Shown here in pieces: positions 8,629 to 19,192 of a DNA stretch of 64,000 nucleotides. Within the stretch, counting starts at the first letter, position 1. Each line of letters begins with the position of its first letter. Source of the stretch: Rhizobium jaguaris (GTDB taxonomy: Bacteria > Pseudomonadota > Alphaproteobacteria > Rhizobiales > Rhizobiaceae); contig NZ_CP032694.1 of the NCBI RefSeq assembly GCF_003627755.1, forward strand, positions 108,501 to 172,500. Direction: 5' to 3'. The notes under the pieces were generated by a model. It ran no database searches, was not told where the DNA came from, and worked only from the letters and a program-made list of their open reading frames with translations. A program made the position numbers and the translations under genes.

Positions 8629-10767
8629 TTATTCGGCTGCGTCGTCCTTCTTCTTATCGGCAGCGATTTCCTGGCCGGTCGTCTGGTCGACGACCTTCAT
8701 GGACAGGCGAACCTTACCGCGCTCGTCGAAGCCGAGCAGCTTCACCCAGACCTTGTCGCCTTCCTTGACGACGTCGGTCGTCTTGGCAACGCGCTCGGAG
8801 GCGAGCTGCGAGATATGGACGAGGCCGTCGCGGGCGCCGAAAAAGTTGACGAAGGCGCCGAAATCAGCGGTCTTGACAACCGTGCCTTCGTAGATCTGGC
8901 CAACTTCCGGCTCGGCAACGATCGAGTGGATCCACTTGCGGGCCGCTTCGATTTCCTTGCCGGAAGACGAAGCGATCTTGACCGTACCGTCGTCTTCGAT
9001 GTTGATCTTGGCGCCGGTCTTTTCGACGATTTCGCGGATGACCTTGCCGCCGGAGCCGATGACTTCGCGGATCTTGTCGACCGGGATGTTCATGACTTCG
9101 ATGCGCGGGGCGAATTCGCCGAGCTGGCCGCGGCTTTCGGAAATGGCCTTGGCCATTTCGCCGAGGATGTGCAGACGGCCGCCCTTCGCCTGGTTGAGGG
9201 CCACCTTCATGATCTCTTCGGTGATACCGTCGATCTTGATGTCCATCTGCAGCGAGGTGATGCCGGCTTCCGTGCCGGCGACCTTGAAGTCCATGTCGCC
9301 GAGGTGGTCTTCGTCACCCAGGATGTCGGAGAGAACGGCGAAGCGCTCTTCTTCCTTGATCAGGCCCATGGCGATACCGGCAACCGGCTTTGCCAGCGGT
9401 ACGCCCGCGTCCATCAGCGCCAGCGAGGTGCCGCAAACGGTGGCCATCGAGGAGGAGCCGTTGGACTCGGTGATTTCGGAAACAACGCGCAGCGTGTAGG
9501 GGAACTGCTCTGCCGACGGCAGCATCGGGTGGATGGCGCGCCATGCGAGCTTGCCATGGCCGATTTCGCGGCGGCCCGGAGAACCCATGCGGCCGGTTTC
9601 GCCGACCGAATAGGGCGGGAAGTTGTAGTGCAGCATGAAGTTTTCTTTGTACATGCCGGTCAGGCTGTCAACATACTGCTCGTCTTCGCCGGTGCCGAGC
9701 GTGGCAACGACGACAGCCTGCGTTTCACCGCGGGTGAAGAGGGCGGAGCCGTGTGTACGCGGCAGAAGGCCGACTTCGGCAAGGATCGGACGAACCGTCT
9801 GCAGGTCGCGGCCGTCGATGCGGCTGGAGGTGTCGAGGATGTTCCAGCGGACGATCTTCGCCTGCAGGTGCTTGAAGATAGCGCCGACTTCTTCGGCCGT
9901 GTACTTGGCTTCGCCTTCTTCCGGCAGGAAGTGTGCCTTGACCTTTGCCTTGACGGCGTCGACGGCAGCGTAGCGATCAGCCTTCTGGGTGATCTTGTAG
10001 GCTTCGCGCAATTCGGCTTCGGCAAGGCCCAGCATTTCGGTTTCGAGTGCCGAGAAATCGTCCGGCGTGAAATCGCGCGGTTCCTTGGCGGCGACTTCGG
10101 CGAGCTTGATGATCGCGTCGATGACCGGCTGGAAGCCGCGATGGCCGAACATGACGGCGCCGAGCATGACGTCTTCCGGCAGTTCCTTGGCTTCGGACTC
10201 GACCATCAGAACGGCTTCCTGCGTACCGGCAACGACGAGGTCGAGGGTCGACTCGTCCATCTCGTCGAGATGCGGGTTGAGCACATATTCGCCGTTGATG
10301 TAGCCGACGCGAGCGCCGCCGATCGGGCCCATGAACGGAATGCCGGAGAGCGTCAGGGCAGCCGAAGTGGCGACCATGGACAGCACGTCCGGATCGTTTT
10401 CGAGGTCATGCTGGATGACGGTGACGACAACCTGCGTGTCGTTCTTGTAGCCTTCCGGGAAAAGCGGACGGATCGGGCGGTCGATCAGGCGGGAAACGAG
10501 GGTTTCGTTTTCGCTCGGACGTCCTTCGCGCTTGAAATAGCCGCCGGGGATCTTGCCGGCAGCATAGGTCTTTTCCTGGTAGTTGACGGTGAGCGGGAAG
10601 AAATCCTGGCCCGGCTTCGGCGACTTGGCGGAAACGACGGTGGCAAGAACCACGGTCTCGCCGTAGGTTGCGATGACGGCGCCATCAGCCTGGCGGGCGA
10701 TCTTGCCGGTCTCGAGCTTCAGCGGGCGGCCGGCCCACTCGATTTCGACGGTATGGATATCGAACAT
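8629..10767 (-). CDS. pnp: Polyribonucleotide nucleotidyltransferase (PNPase)
   Basis: 712 residues: two RNase PH-like domains joined by an all-alpha linker, then a KH domain ([15 protein letters not shown]) and a C-terminal S1 domain ([16 protein letters not shown]). It degrades RNA 3' to 5' by phosphorolysis and is a degradosome component. The start at [11 protein letters not shown] (10767) was chosen over an extension of 13 codons because AAGGAC precedes it and family members start there. It lies downstream of rpsO, the conserved order. A perfect hairpin at 10884-10904 in the rpsO-pnp gap resembles the leader structures used for PNPase autocontrol. Confidence 0.97.
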   Translation of the reverse strand: MFDIHTVEIEWAGRPLKLETGKIARQADGAVIATYGETVVLATVVSAKSPKPGQDFFPLTVNYQEKTYAAGKIPGGYFKREGRPSENETLVSRLIDRPIRPLFPEGYKNDTQVVVTVIQHDLENDPDVLSMVATSAALTLSGIPFMGPIGGARVGYINGEYVLNPHLDEMDESTLDLVVAGTQEAVLMVESEAKELPEDVMLGAVMFGHRGFQPVIDAIIKLAEVAAKEPRDFTPDDFSALETEMLGLAEAELREAYKITQKADRYAAVDAVKAKVKAHFLPEEGEAKYTAEEVGAIFKHLQAKIVRWNILDTSSRIDGRDLQTVRPILAEVGLLPRTHGSALFTRGETQAVVVATLGTGEDEQYVDSLTGMYKENFMLHYNFPPYSVGETGRMGSPGRREIGHGKLAWRAIHPMLPSAEQFPYTLRVVSEITESNGSSSMATVCGTSLALMDAGVPLAKPVAGIAMGLIKEEERFAVLSDILGDEDHLGDMDFKVAGTEAGITSLQMDIKIDGITEEIMKVALNQAKGGRLHILGEMAKAISESRGQLGEFAPRIEVMNIPVDKIREVIGSGGKVIREIVEKTGAKINIEDDGTVKIASSSGKEIEAARKWIHSIVAEPEVGQIYEGTVVKTADFGAFVNFFGARDGLVHISQLASERVAKTTDVVKEGDKVWVKLLGFDERGKVRLSMKVVDQTTGQEIAADKKKDDAAE

Positions 10768-10883
10768 ATCTTGTCCTTGCGTGGTGCGGGAAAAGGCGCG
10801 GCCCATGGATCGGCAAGGCGCATCTTCAACCGCACGAAGTGTGACGCATCACGGGCAAGACAACGAGAGGCTTTCAAGGATCG

Positions 10884-10904
10884 GCCGAAGCTTGAAGCTT
10901 CGGC
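10884..10904 (-). promoter_or_regulatory. Perfect hairpin in the rpsO-pnp intergenic region
   Basis: GCCGAAGCTT and AAGCTTCGGC pair perfectly around one base. It lies 117 bases before the pnp start within a 322-base gap. In enterobacteria the equivalent place holds an RNase III-cut stem through which PNPase controls its own mRNA; the same role here is inferred. The rest of the gap has a second GC-rich stem right after rpsO (about 11052-11080). Confidence 0.5.
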
Positions 10905-11089
10905 TGAAAGCATCCGGCAATCCTGCCCCATGACAGGTCAACGGTTGTAATTGGCAGAACCGGCCCATCCGGCCTGCCGGGTGTCTCACATCGCGCAAAC
11001 GGAAAGCGCGACGGAAACAAGTTTGACGGGTTTCAAACCCCTCATAGGCATCCGGCGGACGTTCATGCGAACGCCCGCCGGAAATTCCA

Positions 11090-11359
11090 TTAGCGGCGGA
11101 TACCGAGGCTGGAGATCAGCTTGGTATAACGGCCTTCGTCCTTCTTCTTGAGATAGTCAAGAAGCGAGCGCCGGCTGGAAACCATCGTCAGGAGGCCACG
11201 GCGGGAGTGATTGTCCTTCTTGTGGTCCTTGAAGTGGTTTGTGAGGTTGTTGATGCGCTCGGTCAGGATCGCAACCTGGACTTCCGGAGAACCGGTGTCG
11301 CCTTCGACGGTGGCGTATTCCTTGATCAGCGCAGCCTTGCGCTCAGCAGTAATCGACAT
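11090..11359 (-). CDS. rpsO: 30S ribosomal protein S15
   Basis: 89 residues, exact family length, with the S15 signature across [20 protein letters not shown] and ending LISSLGIRR. It binds 16S rRNA and nucleates assembly of the small-subunit platform. The start at 11359 has AGGACC 6 bases upstream; a long in-frame upstream extension is rejected because it runs through the intergenic repeat. It sits between truB and pnp as in most proteobacteria. Confidence 0.97.
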   Translation of the reverse strand: MSITAERKAALIKEYATVEGDTGSPEVQVAILTERINNLTNHFKDHKKDNHSRRGLLTMVSSRRSLLDYLKKKDEGRYTKLISSLGIRR

Positions 11360-11504
11360 CGGATGGTCCTTTCTATGAGAGGAAATAATGTCGCCAAACG
11401 CCGGGATGTCGTCCAGCATTGGCCGCGAATGCAATCGGGCAGGCCCGATGCTGGCGCTGCCTATAGACCATTTGCGCCGCAAAGGGAAGAGCATCGTGTC
11501 TTTG

Positions 11505-11688
11505 CCTTCTCCCCTCGGGGAGAAGGTGGCCCGAAGGGCCGGATGAGGGGGCGCGGCATCGGGAAATTGCCTTTCGCTTACGCTCAAGGCCCTCGCAGCT
11601 CCGCTCCTCGGCCCCCTCATCCGGCCTCTCGCAATCTCGCTCAGCGAGTTTGCTCGCGTCCACCTTCTCTCCGCTGGAGAGAAGGTGC
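11505..11688. repeat. Inverted-repeat element between rpsO and truB
   Basis: The left half (11505-11550) has a CTCCCCTCGGGGAG hairpin then GGCCGGATGAGGGG. The right half (11614-11687) has CCCCTCATCCGGCC and ends in a TTCTCTCC/GGAGAGAA hairpin, so the halves are inverted relative to each other. It reaches almost to the truB stop and may act as terminator or processing site inside the operon. It is a Rhizobium-type mosaic element distinct from the one at 8387. Confidence 0.7.
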
Positions 11689-11690
11689 TT

Positions 11691-12623
11691 TTATACAAAA
11701 ACCCGCTTCGGGCGGAATTCACCCTGACCGATCTCGCCGATGGCGATCAGCTTGCCGCGTGCCGTGGCATAGGCCTCCGTTTCTGCAACCGGCGCATCAC
11801 GTCCGCGCACGAGAATGGGATTGCCCATCTTAAGGCGATGTGCCTGATCATCGTTGATGACGAGGTGGGGCAGGGCCGACAGCGCTTCCGCGGTGTCGAT
11901 CAGCAGCGCATCGAGAGCGGCCAGCCGCTCGTCCGCATCCTCGATTGCCTCAAGTGCGACGAGATCAGCTAAAGGCACCATCGTCTCCTCAGCAAAGGGA
12001 GCGACGAAACTGCGGCGCAGTCCGGAAATATGGCCGTAGCAACCGAGATCGCGACCGAGATCGCGGGCGAGCGCACGAACATAGGTACCCTTGCCGCATT
12101 CCACCTCGAAATACGCCGTATTGGCATCCGGGCAAGCAAGCAGCGTCAGGCGGAAAACCTCCACTTCGCGCGACGGGATTTCGACGGTTTCGCCATCACG
12201 GGCAAGATCATAGGCGCGTTCGCCGGCGATCTTGATGGCGGAAAACTGCGGCGGGATCTGCTGGATGACGCCGGTATATTTCGGCAGCAGCGCGCGAATA
12301 TCCTCTTCGCTCGGGCGCTTGTCCGAAGTCTGGGTCACCTCGCCTTCGAGGTCGTCCGTGGCGCGTTCCTCGCCCCAGGTGACGGTAAATTCATAGATCT
12401 TCCGGCCGTCCATGACATAGGGAACGGTCTTGGTGGCGTCGCCAAGCGCGATCGGCAGCATGCCGGAGGCAAGCGGATCGAGCGTGCCGGCATGGCCCGC
12501 CTTCTGCGCCTTGAACAGCCACTTGATTTTGGAAACGGCCTCCGTCGAGCCGAAGTCCACCGGTTTGTCGAGGATCAGCCAGCCGGAAATCGGGCGGCCT
12601 TTGGGCTTGCGTGGTTTGGACAT
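11691..12623 (-). CDS. truB: tRNA pseudouridine-55 synthase TruB
   Basis: 310 residues. The catalytic Asp49 lies in [11 protein letters not shown], the TruB motif II, with [11 protein letters not shown] before it and a PUA-like C-terminal region. It makes pseudouridine-55 in the T-loop of tRNAs in the cytoplasm. It starts 12 bases after the rbfA stop, so the two are cotranscribed. Confidence 0.95.
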   Translation of the reverse strand: MSKPRKPKGRPISGWLILDKPVDFGSTEAVSKIKWLFKAQKAGHAGTLDPLASGMLPIALGDATKTVPYVMDGRKIYEFTVTWGEERATDDLEGEVTQTSDKRPSEEDIRALLPKYTGVIQQIPPQFSAIKIAGERAYDLARDGETVEIPSREVEVFRLTLLACPDANTAYFEVECGKGTYVRALARDLGRDLGCYGHISGLRRSFVAPFAEETMVPLADLVALEAIEDADERLAALDALLIDTAEALSALPHLVINDDQAHRLKMGNPILVRGRDAPVAETEAYATARGKLIAIGEIGQGEFRPKRVFV

Positions 12624-12635
12624 TCTCTGTCTCTG

Positions 12636-13055
12636 TTATCGGTCTTTGTCGGTGTCGGTATCGCCGTCTTCGAGATCGCGCTGGACCTCCGGCGAGCGCA
12701 GCAGCGCATCGATCTTCTGGTAGTTGTCGAAGCTTGTATCGTCACGGAAACGGATCTCCGGCATGTATTTCATCTGCCGAAGCTGCGGTCCGAGACGGCC
12801 GCGGATGAATTTCGCATGCCGATTGAGCGTCTCGATGACGGTCTCATGGTCAACGACGCCGAGCGGCGTCACATAGGCGGTGGCGATCTTCAAATCCGGC
12901 GACATGCGCACCTCGGAAATGGAAATCACGGTGCGCTCGATCAGGTCGTCGCGCACTTCGCCGCGCTGCAGAACCTGCGTGATCGCGGCGCGCACTTGCT
13001 CGCCGACGCGAAGCATGCGCTGCGAGGGCGCGGAAGAAGTTGGTCTTGTAGCCAT
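12636..13055 (-). CDS. rbfA: Ribosome-binding factor A
   Basis: 139 residues with the type II KH-like fold of Rbf[37 protein letters not shown] and [15 protein letters not shown]. It helps mature the 16S rRNA 5' end and is needed in the cold. The start [10 protein letters not shown] (13055) is preferred over a 19-codon extension that runs through the hairpin at 13078-13105. The tail is acidic ([13 protein letters not shown]). Confidence 0.95.
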   Translation of the reverse strand: MATRPTSSAPSQRMLRVGEQVRAAITQVLQRGEVRDDLIERTVISISEVRMSPDLKIATAYVTPLGVVDHETVIETLNRHAKFIRGRLGPQLRQMKYMPEIRFRDDTSFDNYQKIDALLRSPEVQRDLEDGDTDTDKDR

Positions 13056-13077
13056 TTGTCTTGATCCCAAAAGGTTC

Positions 13078-13105
13078 GGGCGCCGGACTGGATGTTCCGG
13101 CGCCC
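13078..13105 (-). promoter_or_regulatory. Strong hairpin between infB and rbfA
   Basis: 10-bp perfect stem GGGCGCCGGA/TCCGGCGCCC with an 8-base loop and no U run, in the 76-base infB-rbfA gap. It is more likely a processing site or mRNA stabiliser than a full terminator. Confidence 0.5.
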
Positions 13106-13131
13106 GTCCCAATGTTTCAATCTATCCTGCC

Positions 13132-15873
13132 TTACAGCGTGCGGGTGATATGCTCGACGCGGAAGCACTCGATCGTATCGCCGGCGCGAATGTCCTCGTA
13201 GTTCTCGAAGGCCATACCGCATTCCTGACCGACATTGACCTCGGAGACTTCATCCTTGAAGCGCTTGAGCGTCTTGAGTTTGCCTTCGTGGATGACGACG
13301 TTGTCGCGCACCAGACGGACGCCGACGCCGCGCTCGACCTTGCCTTCGGTGACGCGGCAGCCCGCGACCTTGCCGACCTTCGTGATGTTGAACACCTCGA
13401 GGATTTCGGCGTTGCCGAGGAAGGTTTCGCGCCGTTCCGGAGACAGCAGGCCCGACATCGCCGCCTTCACGTCATCCACCAGATCGTAGATGATGTTGTA
13501 GTAGCGGATTTCGATACCCTGGCGTTCGGCGAACTGACGTGCCTGGGCGTTGGCGCGGACGTTGAAGCCGATGATGGCCGCATTGGAGGCTTCGGCCAGC
13601 GACACATCCGACTCGGTGATCCCGCCTGCGCCCGAATGGACGATGCGGGCCCGAACTTCGTCGGTGCCGAGCTTGTCGAGAGCACCGGCAATGGCTTCGA
13701 TCGAGCCCTGCACGTCGCCCTTGATCACCAGCGGGAATTCCTTCACGCCGACAGCCTGGAGCTGGGTCATCATCTGTTCCAGCGAGCCACGCTGGCCGGA
13801 CAGGCGAGCAGCCGCCTTGTCGCGGGTGAGGCGCTGGCGATATTCCGAGATCTCGCGGGCGCGGCTTTCGCTTTCGACGACCGCGAACTTGTCGCCCGCC
13901 TGCGGCGCACCGGAAAGGCCGAGCACCTCGACCGGCGTGGCCGGGCCTGCTTCCTTCACATGCTCGCCCTTGTCGTTGACCAGCGCGCGCACACGGCCCC
14001 ACTGATCGCCGGCAACGACGATCTGGCCGGGACGCAGCGTGCCCTTCTGCACAAGTACCGTGGCAACGGAGCCTCGGCCGCGATCGAGCTGAGCTTCGAT
14101 GACGGTCCCTTCCGCCGTGCGGTTCGGATTGGCTTTGAGGTCAAGGATTTCCGCCTGCAGCAGAATGGCTTCGAGCAGCTTGTCGAGGTTGGTGCCGTTC
14201 TTCGCGGAAACTTCCACGTCGAGCACTTCACCGCCCATGGATTCGACGAAGACTTCGTGCTGCAGCAGTTCCGTACGGACCTTCTGCGGATTGGCTTCGT
14301 GCTTGTCGATCTTGTTGATGGCCACGATGATCGGAACACCCGCAGCCTTGGCGTGGTTGATCGATTCGATCGTCTGCGGCATCACGCTGTCGTCGGCAGC
14401 AACGACGAGGATGGCAATGTCGGTCGCCTGGGCGCCGCGGGCACGCATCGCCGTGAAGGCGGCGTGGCCGGGTGTGTCGATGAAGGTGATCTTCTGACCG
14501 TTCTGCTCGACCTGATAGGCGCCGATATGCTGGGTGATGCCGCCGGCTTCGCCGGCGACCACGTTGGCATGGCGGATGGCGTCGAGCAGCGAGGTCTTGC
14601 CGTGGTCGACGTGACCCATGATGGTGACGACAGGCGGACGGGAAACCAGTTCGCCGGCTTCGTCGGCAACATTGAAAATGCCCTGTTCAACGTCGGATTC
14701 CGAAACGCGCTTGACCGTGTGGCCGAATTCGCCGGCGATGAGCTCGGCCAGGTCGGCGTCGATGATGTCGCCCGGCTTCATCATCTGACCTTCCTTCATC
14801 AGGAACTTGATGACGTCGACGGCGCGTTCGGACATGCGCTGCGACAGCTCCTGGATGGTGATGGTCTCAGGCAGCACCACTTCACGTGAGATCTTCTCGC
14901 GCGTTTCCTGCATCTGGCTGCGGCGGAACTTTTCTTGACGGCGGCGCATGGCCGAAAGCGAGCGACCACGGGCACTGCCGTCTTCGTCGACATCGGCTGT
15001 CGTTACCGTCAGCTTGCCGCGGCGGCGGTCGTCTTCCGTCTTCGGGCGCGTTGTGACCGGCTTTGCCGGCTCGGGGCGCACCACCTTGCCGCGCGCGGGG
15101 CCGCCACGCGACGGACCACGATCCTCTTCTTCTACATTGAGCGGCCGACGCCGGTTGAGCGGCGTTTCCGCGGCAGGAGCGCCGGGGCGCGCAGGCTGGG
15201 GAGCCGCATCCGGGCGTCGGGCAACAACAGGTGCCGCGGCCGGCTGCACTGCCGGCTTCGGTGCTTCCACCTTGGCTTCGACTGGTGCGGGCGCCTCGAC
15301 CTTGGCCTCGGCGGCGCGGGCAGCCTCTTCGGCGGCGAGCCGGGCAGCTTCAGCCTGCTCGGCGATACGGCGCGCTTCCTCTTCCTGCTGGCGACGGGCC
15401 TCTTCTTCAGCTCGGCGGGCCGCATCGGCGGCGTCACGGGCCTGGGCTTCGGCAAGCGCACGGCGGCGCGCATCCATTTCGCCAGCCGACAGATGGTTCA
15501 AAACCACCGGTCGCGACGAACGGTCCTGCTGCGGGCGCTGCTGGTTGTTCTGGTTGGATTGCTGCGGCCGCTGCTGCTGGCCGCCCGGCTGATGAATGCG
15601 CGGAGCCGGCTGCGGCGGGCGCGGTGGCTGCGGTGTCGGTTCCGCGACGCGCGTCACGGATGCCGTCGCGGCAGCCGCCGTCGTCGGGGTGATCATCGGC
15701 TTTTCGTCTTCAGGGCGTAGCGGGCGGCGCTTGCGAGTTTCGACCACGACCGCCTTGGTGCGACCGCGGCCCATGTCCTGGCGCACGGTGCCCTGGTTCA
15801 CGCCTGAGGGCTTCAGGGTGAGGGTCTTCTTACCCGAAACACTCAGCGTCTTGTCGTCTTTACTATCGGTCAT
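13132..15873 (-). CDS. infB: Translation initiation factor IF-2
   Basis: 913 residues. The N-terminal half is low-complexity: Pro/Gln-rich (about 78-118), then an Ala/Glu/Arg-rich coiled coil (135-195), as in alphaproteobacterial IF-2. The IF2_N domain is near 332-385. The GTPase follows: G1 GHVDHGKT (420-427), DTPGH (466-470), NKID (520-523), then the EF-Tu-like and C-terminal fMet-tRNA domains. It brings initiator tRNA to the 30S subunit. Its gene follows ylxR in the nusA operon; the 102-base gap is the largest between nusA and infB. Confidence 0.97.
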   Translation of the reverse strand: MTDSKDDKTLSVSGKKTLTLKPSGVNQGTVRQDMGRGRTKAVVVETRKRRPLRPEDEKPMITPTTAAAATASVTRVAEPTPQPPRPPQPAPRIHQPGGQQQRPQQSNQNNQQRPQQDRSSRPVVLNHLSAGEMDARRRALAEAQARDAADAARRAEEEARRQQEEEARRIAEQAEAARLAAEEAARAAEAKVEAPAPVEAKVEAPKPAVQPAAAPVVARRPDAAPQPARPGAPAAETPLNRRRPLNVEEEDRGPSRGGPARGKVVRPEPAKPVTTRPKTEDDRRRGKLTVTTADVDEDGSARGRSLSAMRRRQEKFRRSQMQETREKISREVVLPETITIQELSQRMSERAVDVIKFLMKEGQMMKPGDIIDADLAELIAGEFGHTVKRVSESDVEQGIFNVADEAGELVSRPPVVTIMGHVDHGKTSLLDAIRHANVVAGEAGGITQHIGAYQVEQNGQKITFIDTPGHAAFTAMRARGAQATDIAILVVAADDSVMPQTIESINHAKAAGVPIIVAINKIDKHEANPQKVRTELLQHEVFVESMGGEVLDVEVSAKNGTNLDKLLEAILLQAEILDLKANPNRTAEGTVIEAQLDRGRGSVATVLVQKGTLRPGQIVVAGDQWGRVRALVNDKGEHVKEAGPATPVEVLGLSGAPQAGDKFAVVESESRAREISEYRQRLTRDKAAARLSGQRGSLEQMMTQLQAVGVKEFPLVIKGDVQGSIEAIAGALDKLGTDEVRARIVHSGAGGITESDVSLAEASNAAIIGFNVRANAQARQFAERQGIEIRYYNIIYDLVDDVKAAMSGLLSPERRETFLGNAEILEVFNITKVGKVAGCRVTEGKVERGVGVRLVRDNVVIHEGKLKTLKRFKDEVSEVNVGQECGMAFENYEDIRAGDTIECFRVEHITRTL

Positions 15874-15974
15874 TCCGTTCCCGTTCCTTCGGACAGGGTA
15901 CGGAATCGTCCGTCAGCCCCTGTCGTTCAATGCATGTACCTTAATGAGGCGTCCGGTATCGACCGGTGACCGCG

Positions 15975-16667
15975 TCATTGTTTTCGCCGGCCAGCGCCGC
16001 CCGTTGCCCGGGACTGACCGCCGTTGCGGTACCGTTCGAGCAGGTTTGCGCGCTTCACTACACCCTCACCTGCCTGCCCTGCAAGCGCTGCGGCATGGAT
16101 AAAAGCGTTCTGGCCCATCAGTTCTTCCATTTCCGCCTCCGTGAAGACACGGAATGACGGTATTTCCTTTTCAGTCTCCATGCCAAGATGCCAGGCCTTG
16201 CGTGCCTGATCGATCTTGCGAACGCCGTCGGCGGCAGCATCCATCGCATGGAACACGGCAAGTGCCGAGCCGTTGCGAACGGCGCCATCCACCTTCGACG
16301 AGCCGCTGACGAACTGGCCCGCCTTGCGCGCCATGTTCATCATCCCGGCGAGTTGTGCCGCAAGAAGGCGGTCGACGGTGGCGCCGAGATCGCTCGGTGC
16401 CGTCACCTCCGCCTTCAGGGCGCGAGAAAACAGTTTCTTCGCCACTGCCTTGTCCACCAGAGCCCGGTCGAGCTTGACCCAGCAGCCGCGTCCCGGCAGT
16501 TGCCGCTTCAGATCGGGAACCACGGTTCCGTCTGGAGCGGCGACGAAGCGGATCAGCTCGTCCGGCGATCCGCTTTCGCGTGTTACGATGCACATGCGGC
16601 CGTTCACGTCGTCACCCCCGAGATCATCGTCTTCAGGCGGTGCGTCCGGCCCCTCGGTGCTCATCAT
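15975..16667 (-). CDS. YlxR (DUF448) and L7Ae-like fusion RNA-binding protein
   Basis: 230 residues. The N-terminal domain (about 20-95) has the YlxR pattern: CIVTRESGSPDELIRFV and QLPGRGCWV. The second domain (about 100-200: AGMMNMARKAGQFVSGSSKV, ALAVFHAMDAAADGVRKI) resembles the L7Ae/L30e-like YlxQ fold. In many firmicutes these are two separate genes between nusA and infB; here they are one. It overlaps the nusA stop by 4 bases, so translation is coupled. RNA binding is expected from the family; the exact target is unknown. Confidence 0.85.
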   Translation of the reverse strand: MMSTEGPDAPPEDDDLGGDDVNGRMCIVTRESGSPDELIRFVAAPDGTVVPDLKRQLPGRGCWVKLDRALVDKAVAKKLFSRALKAEVTAPSDLGATVDRLLAAQLAGMMNMARKAGQFVSGSSKVDGAVRNGSALAVFHAMDAAADGVRKIDQARKAWHLGMETEKEIPSFRVFTEAEMEELMGQNAFIHAAALAGQAGEGVVKRANLLERYRNGGQSRATGGAGRRKQ

Positions 16668-18268
16668 GCTTCTTGCTCGGCCTCATCCTCCGTGGCCTCT
16701 TCGGCCTCGGCGGCGAGATCGGCTTCGGTGATCCAGCCGGCGAGCAGGCGGGCCTGCACGACCATCTGCTCGGCTTCGACGCGCGATACTTCGAGCTTGG
16801 AGAACAGCCCCTCGAACTTCTTCGTTTCGCCGTTCTTGCGTTCGGTCCAGCCGACGAGATCGTCGGCGGCGCAGCCCGCGAAGTCCTCGATCGTCTTGAT
16901 GCCGTCCTCGCCCAGCGCCACCATCATCTTTGCGGTCATGCCGTTGATCTGGCGCAGCTCGTCGGACACGCCGAGCGTCTTGCGCTTCTCGTCCATTTCG
17001 GCCTCCAGGCGCTCCAGATATTCGCGAGCGCGATCCTGGATTTCCTGGGCGGTCTCTTCATCGAAACCATCGATGGACGAAATTTCGTCGAGGTCGACGT
17101 AAGCCAGTTCCTCGACTGCGGCAAAGCCTTCGGAGGCCAGAACCTGGCCGACCATTTCGTCGACGTCGAGCGCATCCATGAATAGATTGGTGCGCTCGTT
17201 GAATTCCTTCTGGCGGCGCTCGGATTCTTCCGCTTCCGTCATGATGTCGATATCCCAGCCGGTCAGCTGCGAGGCGAGGCGGACGTTCTGGCCGCGGCGG
17301 CCGATGGCAAGCGACAGCTGTTCGTCCGGAACCACGACTTCGATGCGCTCGGCGTCCTCATCGAGAACGACCTTAGCGACCTCAGCCGGCTGCAGCGCGT
17401 TGACGACGAAGTTCGCCGGCTCGCTGGACCACGGAATGATGTCGATCTTTTCGCCCTGCAGTTCGCCGACGACGGCCTGGACGCGCGAACCGCGCATACC
17501 GACGCAGGCACCGACCGGATCGATCGACGAGTCGTTCGAAATGACGGCGATCTTGGCGCGGGAGCCGGGATCGCGGGCGACCGACTTCACCTGGATGATG
17601 CCGTCGTAGATTTCCGGAACTTCCATGGTGAAGAGCTTGACCATGAACTGCGGATGCGTGCGCGACAGGAAAATCTGCGGACCGCGCTGTTCGCGGCGCA
17701 CGTCATAGACATAGGCGCGGACGCGGTCGCCATAGCGGAAGTTTTCGCGCGGGATCATCTCGTCGCGGCGGATGATGCCTTCGCCACGGCCGAGGTCGAC
17801 GATGACGTTGCCGTATTCGACGCGCTTGACGGTGCCGTTGACGATCTCGCCGACGCGATCCTTGAATTCGTCGAACTGGCGGTCACGTTCGGCCTCGCGC
17901 ACCTTCTGCACGATGACCTGCTTGGCCGACTGGGCGGCGATGCGGCCGAAATCCATCGGCGGCAGCGGATCGGCGATGAAGTCGCCGAGAGCAGCATCCG
18001 GGTTGCGGTCGCGAGCAAGTTCCAGCGGGATCTGCGTGGAATAGTCTTCGGCCTTTTCGACGACTTCGAGCAGGCGCTGCAGGCGGATTTCGCCGGTCTT
18101 CGGGTTGATGTCGGCGCGGATGTTCGACTCCGTGCCATAACGCGAACGCGCGGCCTTCTGGATCGCGTCTGCCATTGCGGCAAGCACGATCTCGCGGTCG
18201 ATGACCTTTTCGCGCGCCACTGCATCTGCGATCTGCAGAAGTTCTAGCCGGTTCGCACTGACTGCCAT
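16664..18268 (-). CDS. nusA: Transcription termination/antitermination factor NusA
   Basis: 534 residues: an N-terminal RNA-polymerase-binding domain (1-130), S1 (about 135-200, [22 protein letters not shown]), two KH domains ([15 protein letters not shown] and [14 protein letters not shown]), then C-terminal helix-hairpin-helix/acidic repeats and an acidic tail ([11 protein letters not shown]). It modulates pausing, termination and rRNA antitermination. It begins 62 bases after rimP, in the conserved operon order. Confidence 0.97.
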   Translation of the reverse strand: MAVSANRLELLQIADAVAREKVIDREIVLAAMADAIQKAARSRYGTESNIRADINPKTGEIRLQRLLEVVEKAEDYSTQIPLELARDRNPDAALGDFIADPLPPMDFGRIAAQSAKQVIVQKVREAERDRQFDEFKDRVGEIVNGTVKRVEYGNVIVDLGRGEGIIRRDEMIPRENFRYGDRVRAYVYDVRREQRGPQIFLSRTHPQFMVKLFTMEVPEIYDGIIQVKSVARDPGSRAKIAVISNDSSIDPVGACVGMRGSRVQAVVGELQGEKIDIIPWSSEPANFVVNALQPAEVAKVVLDEDAERIEVVVPDEQLSLAIGRRGQNVRLASQLTGWDIDIMTEAEESERRQKEFNERTNLFMDALDVDEMVGQVLASEGFAAVEELAYVDLDEISSIDGFDEETAQEIQDRAREYLERLEAEMDEKRKTLGVSDELRQINGMTAKMMVALGEDGIKTIEDFAGCAADDLVGWTERKNGETKKFEGLFSKLEVSRVEAEQMVVQARLLAGWITEADLAAEAEEATEDEAEQEA

Positions 18269-18330
18269 TGTCTTAAGTCTCCGTCTGCCTGCCCAGGGGT
18301 TCCCGTCCCGTTGAGCGGTTCGTTGATCGG

Positions 18331-18939
18331 TTATTCTTCTTCGTCGTCCGCTTCGTTCTGGTTCGCAGCCTGAGCTTTAGCCAGCTTGTCGGCGCGCAGC
18401 GCATCGCGGATAAGATCGTCCGTCAGGATCAGCTTGGCCTCTGCCAGCGTACTGAACGGAATGGTTACCTTCGGTTCTTCGCCGTAAGCCACCTGGTCGC
18501 GCTCGATCGTAAAACCATCGGCGCTGACATCGGCGATCTTGCCGCGAAACCGCTTGCGGTTGTCCACCAGGATCGAGGTCTCGCACTTGATAAGATGACC
18601 GATCCAGCGGCTGAAATCCGACTTGCGCACCATCGGGCGGTCGATTCCGGGCGAAGACACTTCGAGATGATACGCTTTATCGATCGGATCTTCCACATCC
18701 AGCACCGGCGAAATCGCCGTCGAGACTTCTTCGCAATCTTCGACGGTCATGGTGCCGTCGTTGCGCTCGGTCATGATCTGCAATGTCAGGCCGTTCTGAT
18801 TGAGGAGGCGAACGCGCACCAGCCGGAAGCCCATGCCGATGAGCACGGGCTCGATGATGGCGGCGAGGCGCTGGTCAAGGCCGGTTTCGACGATCAACCG
18901 CGGTTCGTTGGTGTTGTCTGCGTTTGTCTCTTCCGACAA
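18331..18939 (-). CDS. rimP: Ribosome maturation factor RimP, TTG start
   Basis: 202 residues if started at TTG 18939, which has AGGAG seven bases upstream; the upstream ATG at 18966 has no ribosome site. RimP features include [42 protein letters not shown] and [14 protein letters not shown]. It binds the 30S subunit and helps 16S assembly. It is the first gene of the rimP-nusA-infB block, and a terminator directly upstream (18984-19014) separates it from the LysR transcript. The C-terminus is extended and acidic. Confidence 0.92.
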   Translation of the reverse strand: MSEETNADNTNEPRLIVETGLDQRLAAIIEPVLIGMGFRLVRVRLLNQNGLTLQIMTERNDGTMTVEDCEEVSTAISPVLDVEDPIDKAYHLEVSSPGIDRPMVRKSDFSRWIGHLIKCETSILVDNRKRFRGKIADVSADGFTIERDQVAYGEEPKVTIPFSTLAEAKLILTDDLIRDALRADKLAKAQAANQNEADDEEE

Positions 18940-18983
18940 GCGTTCACTCCTGCATTGTCCATGCATTTGGAGATCGAGCTAAT

Positions 18984-19014
18984 AAAAAAGAGCGGGTCCT
19001 TGCGGCCCACTCTT
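18984..19014 (-). terminator. Terminator upstream of rimP
   Basis: On the minus strand AAGAGTGGGCCGCAAGGACC folds back on CGCTCTT and is followed by six T. It ends minus-strand transcription arriving from the LysR gene, 45 bases before rimP, so the rimP-pnp block must have its own promoter in or just after this short gap. Confidence 0.65.
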
Positions 19015-19192
19015 CATCACACGATCAAGAATTTGATGCGGATATAAGCCCCTTCCATCAAATTGCAAGGTCTTCGCATGCAAACCCGGCTCTGCCGCTT
19101 ATTTCCGGAATTCTTTAGTGCGTGCCACCAGGTCTTGCGAAGCATCATCGACGGCAATTTTGCGCCAGAGGCGGATATCTCGTCTCGGGCGG

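Noticed and set aside
8815..10950. 711-codon open frame antisense to pnp
   Set aside because: It exists because of the high third-position GC of pnp; it has no ribosome site, and the composition (Asp/Val/Gly/Leu-rich, no domain) is that of a shadow frame.
12880..14889. 669-codon open frame antisense to infB
   Set aside because: Same shadow effect; infB itself is unmistakable on the other strand.
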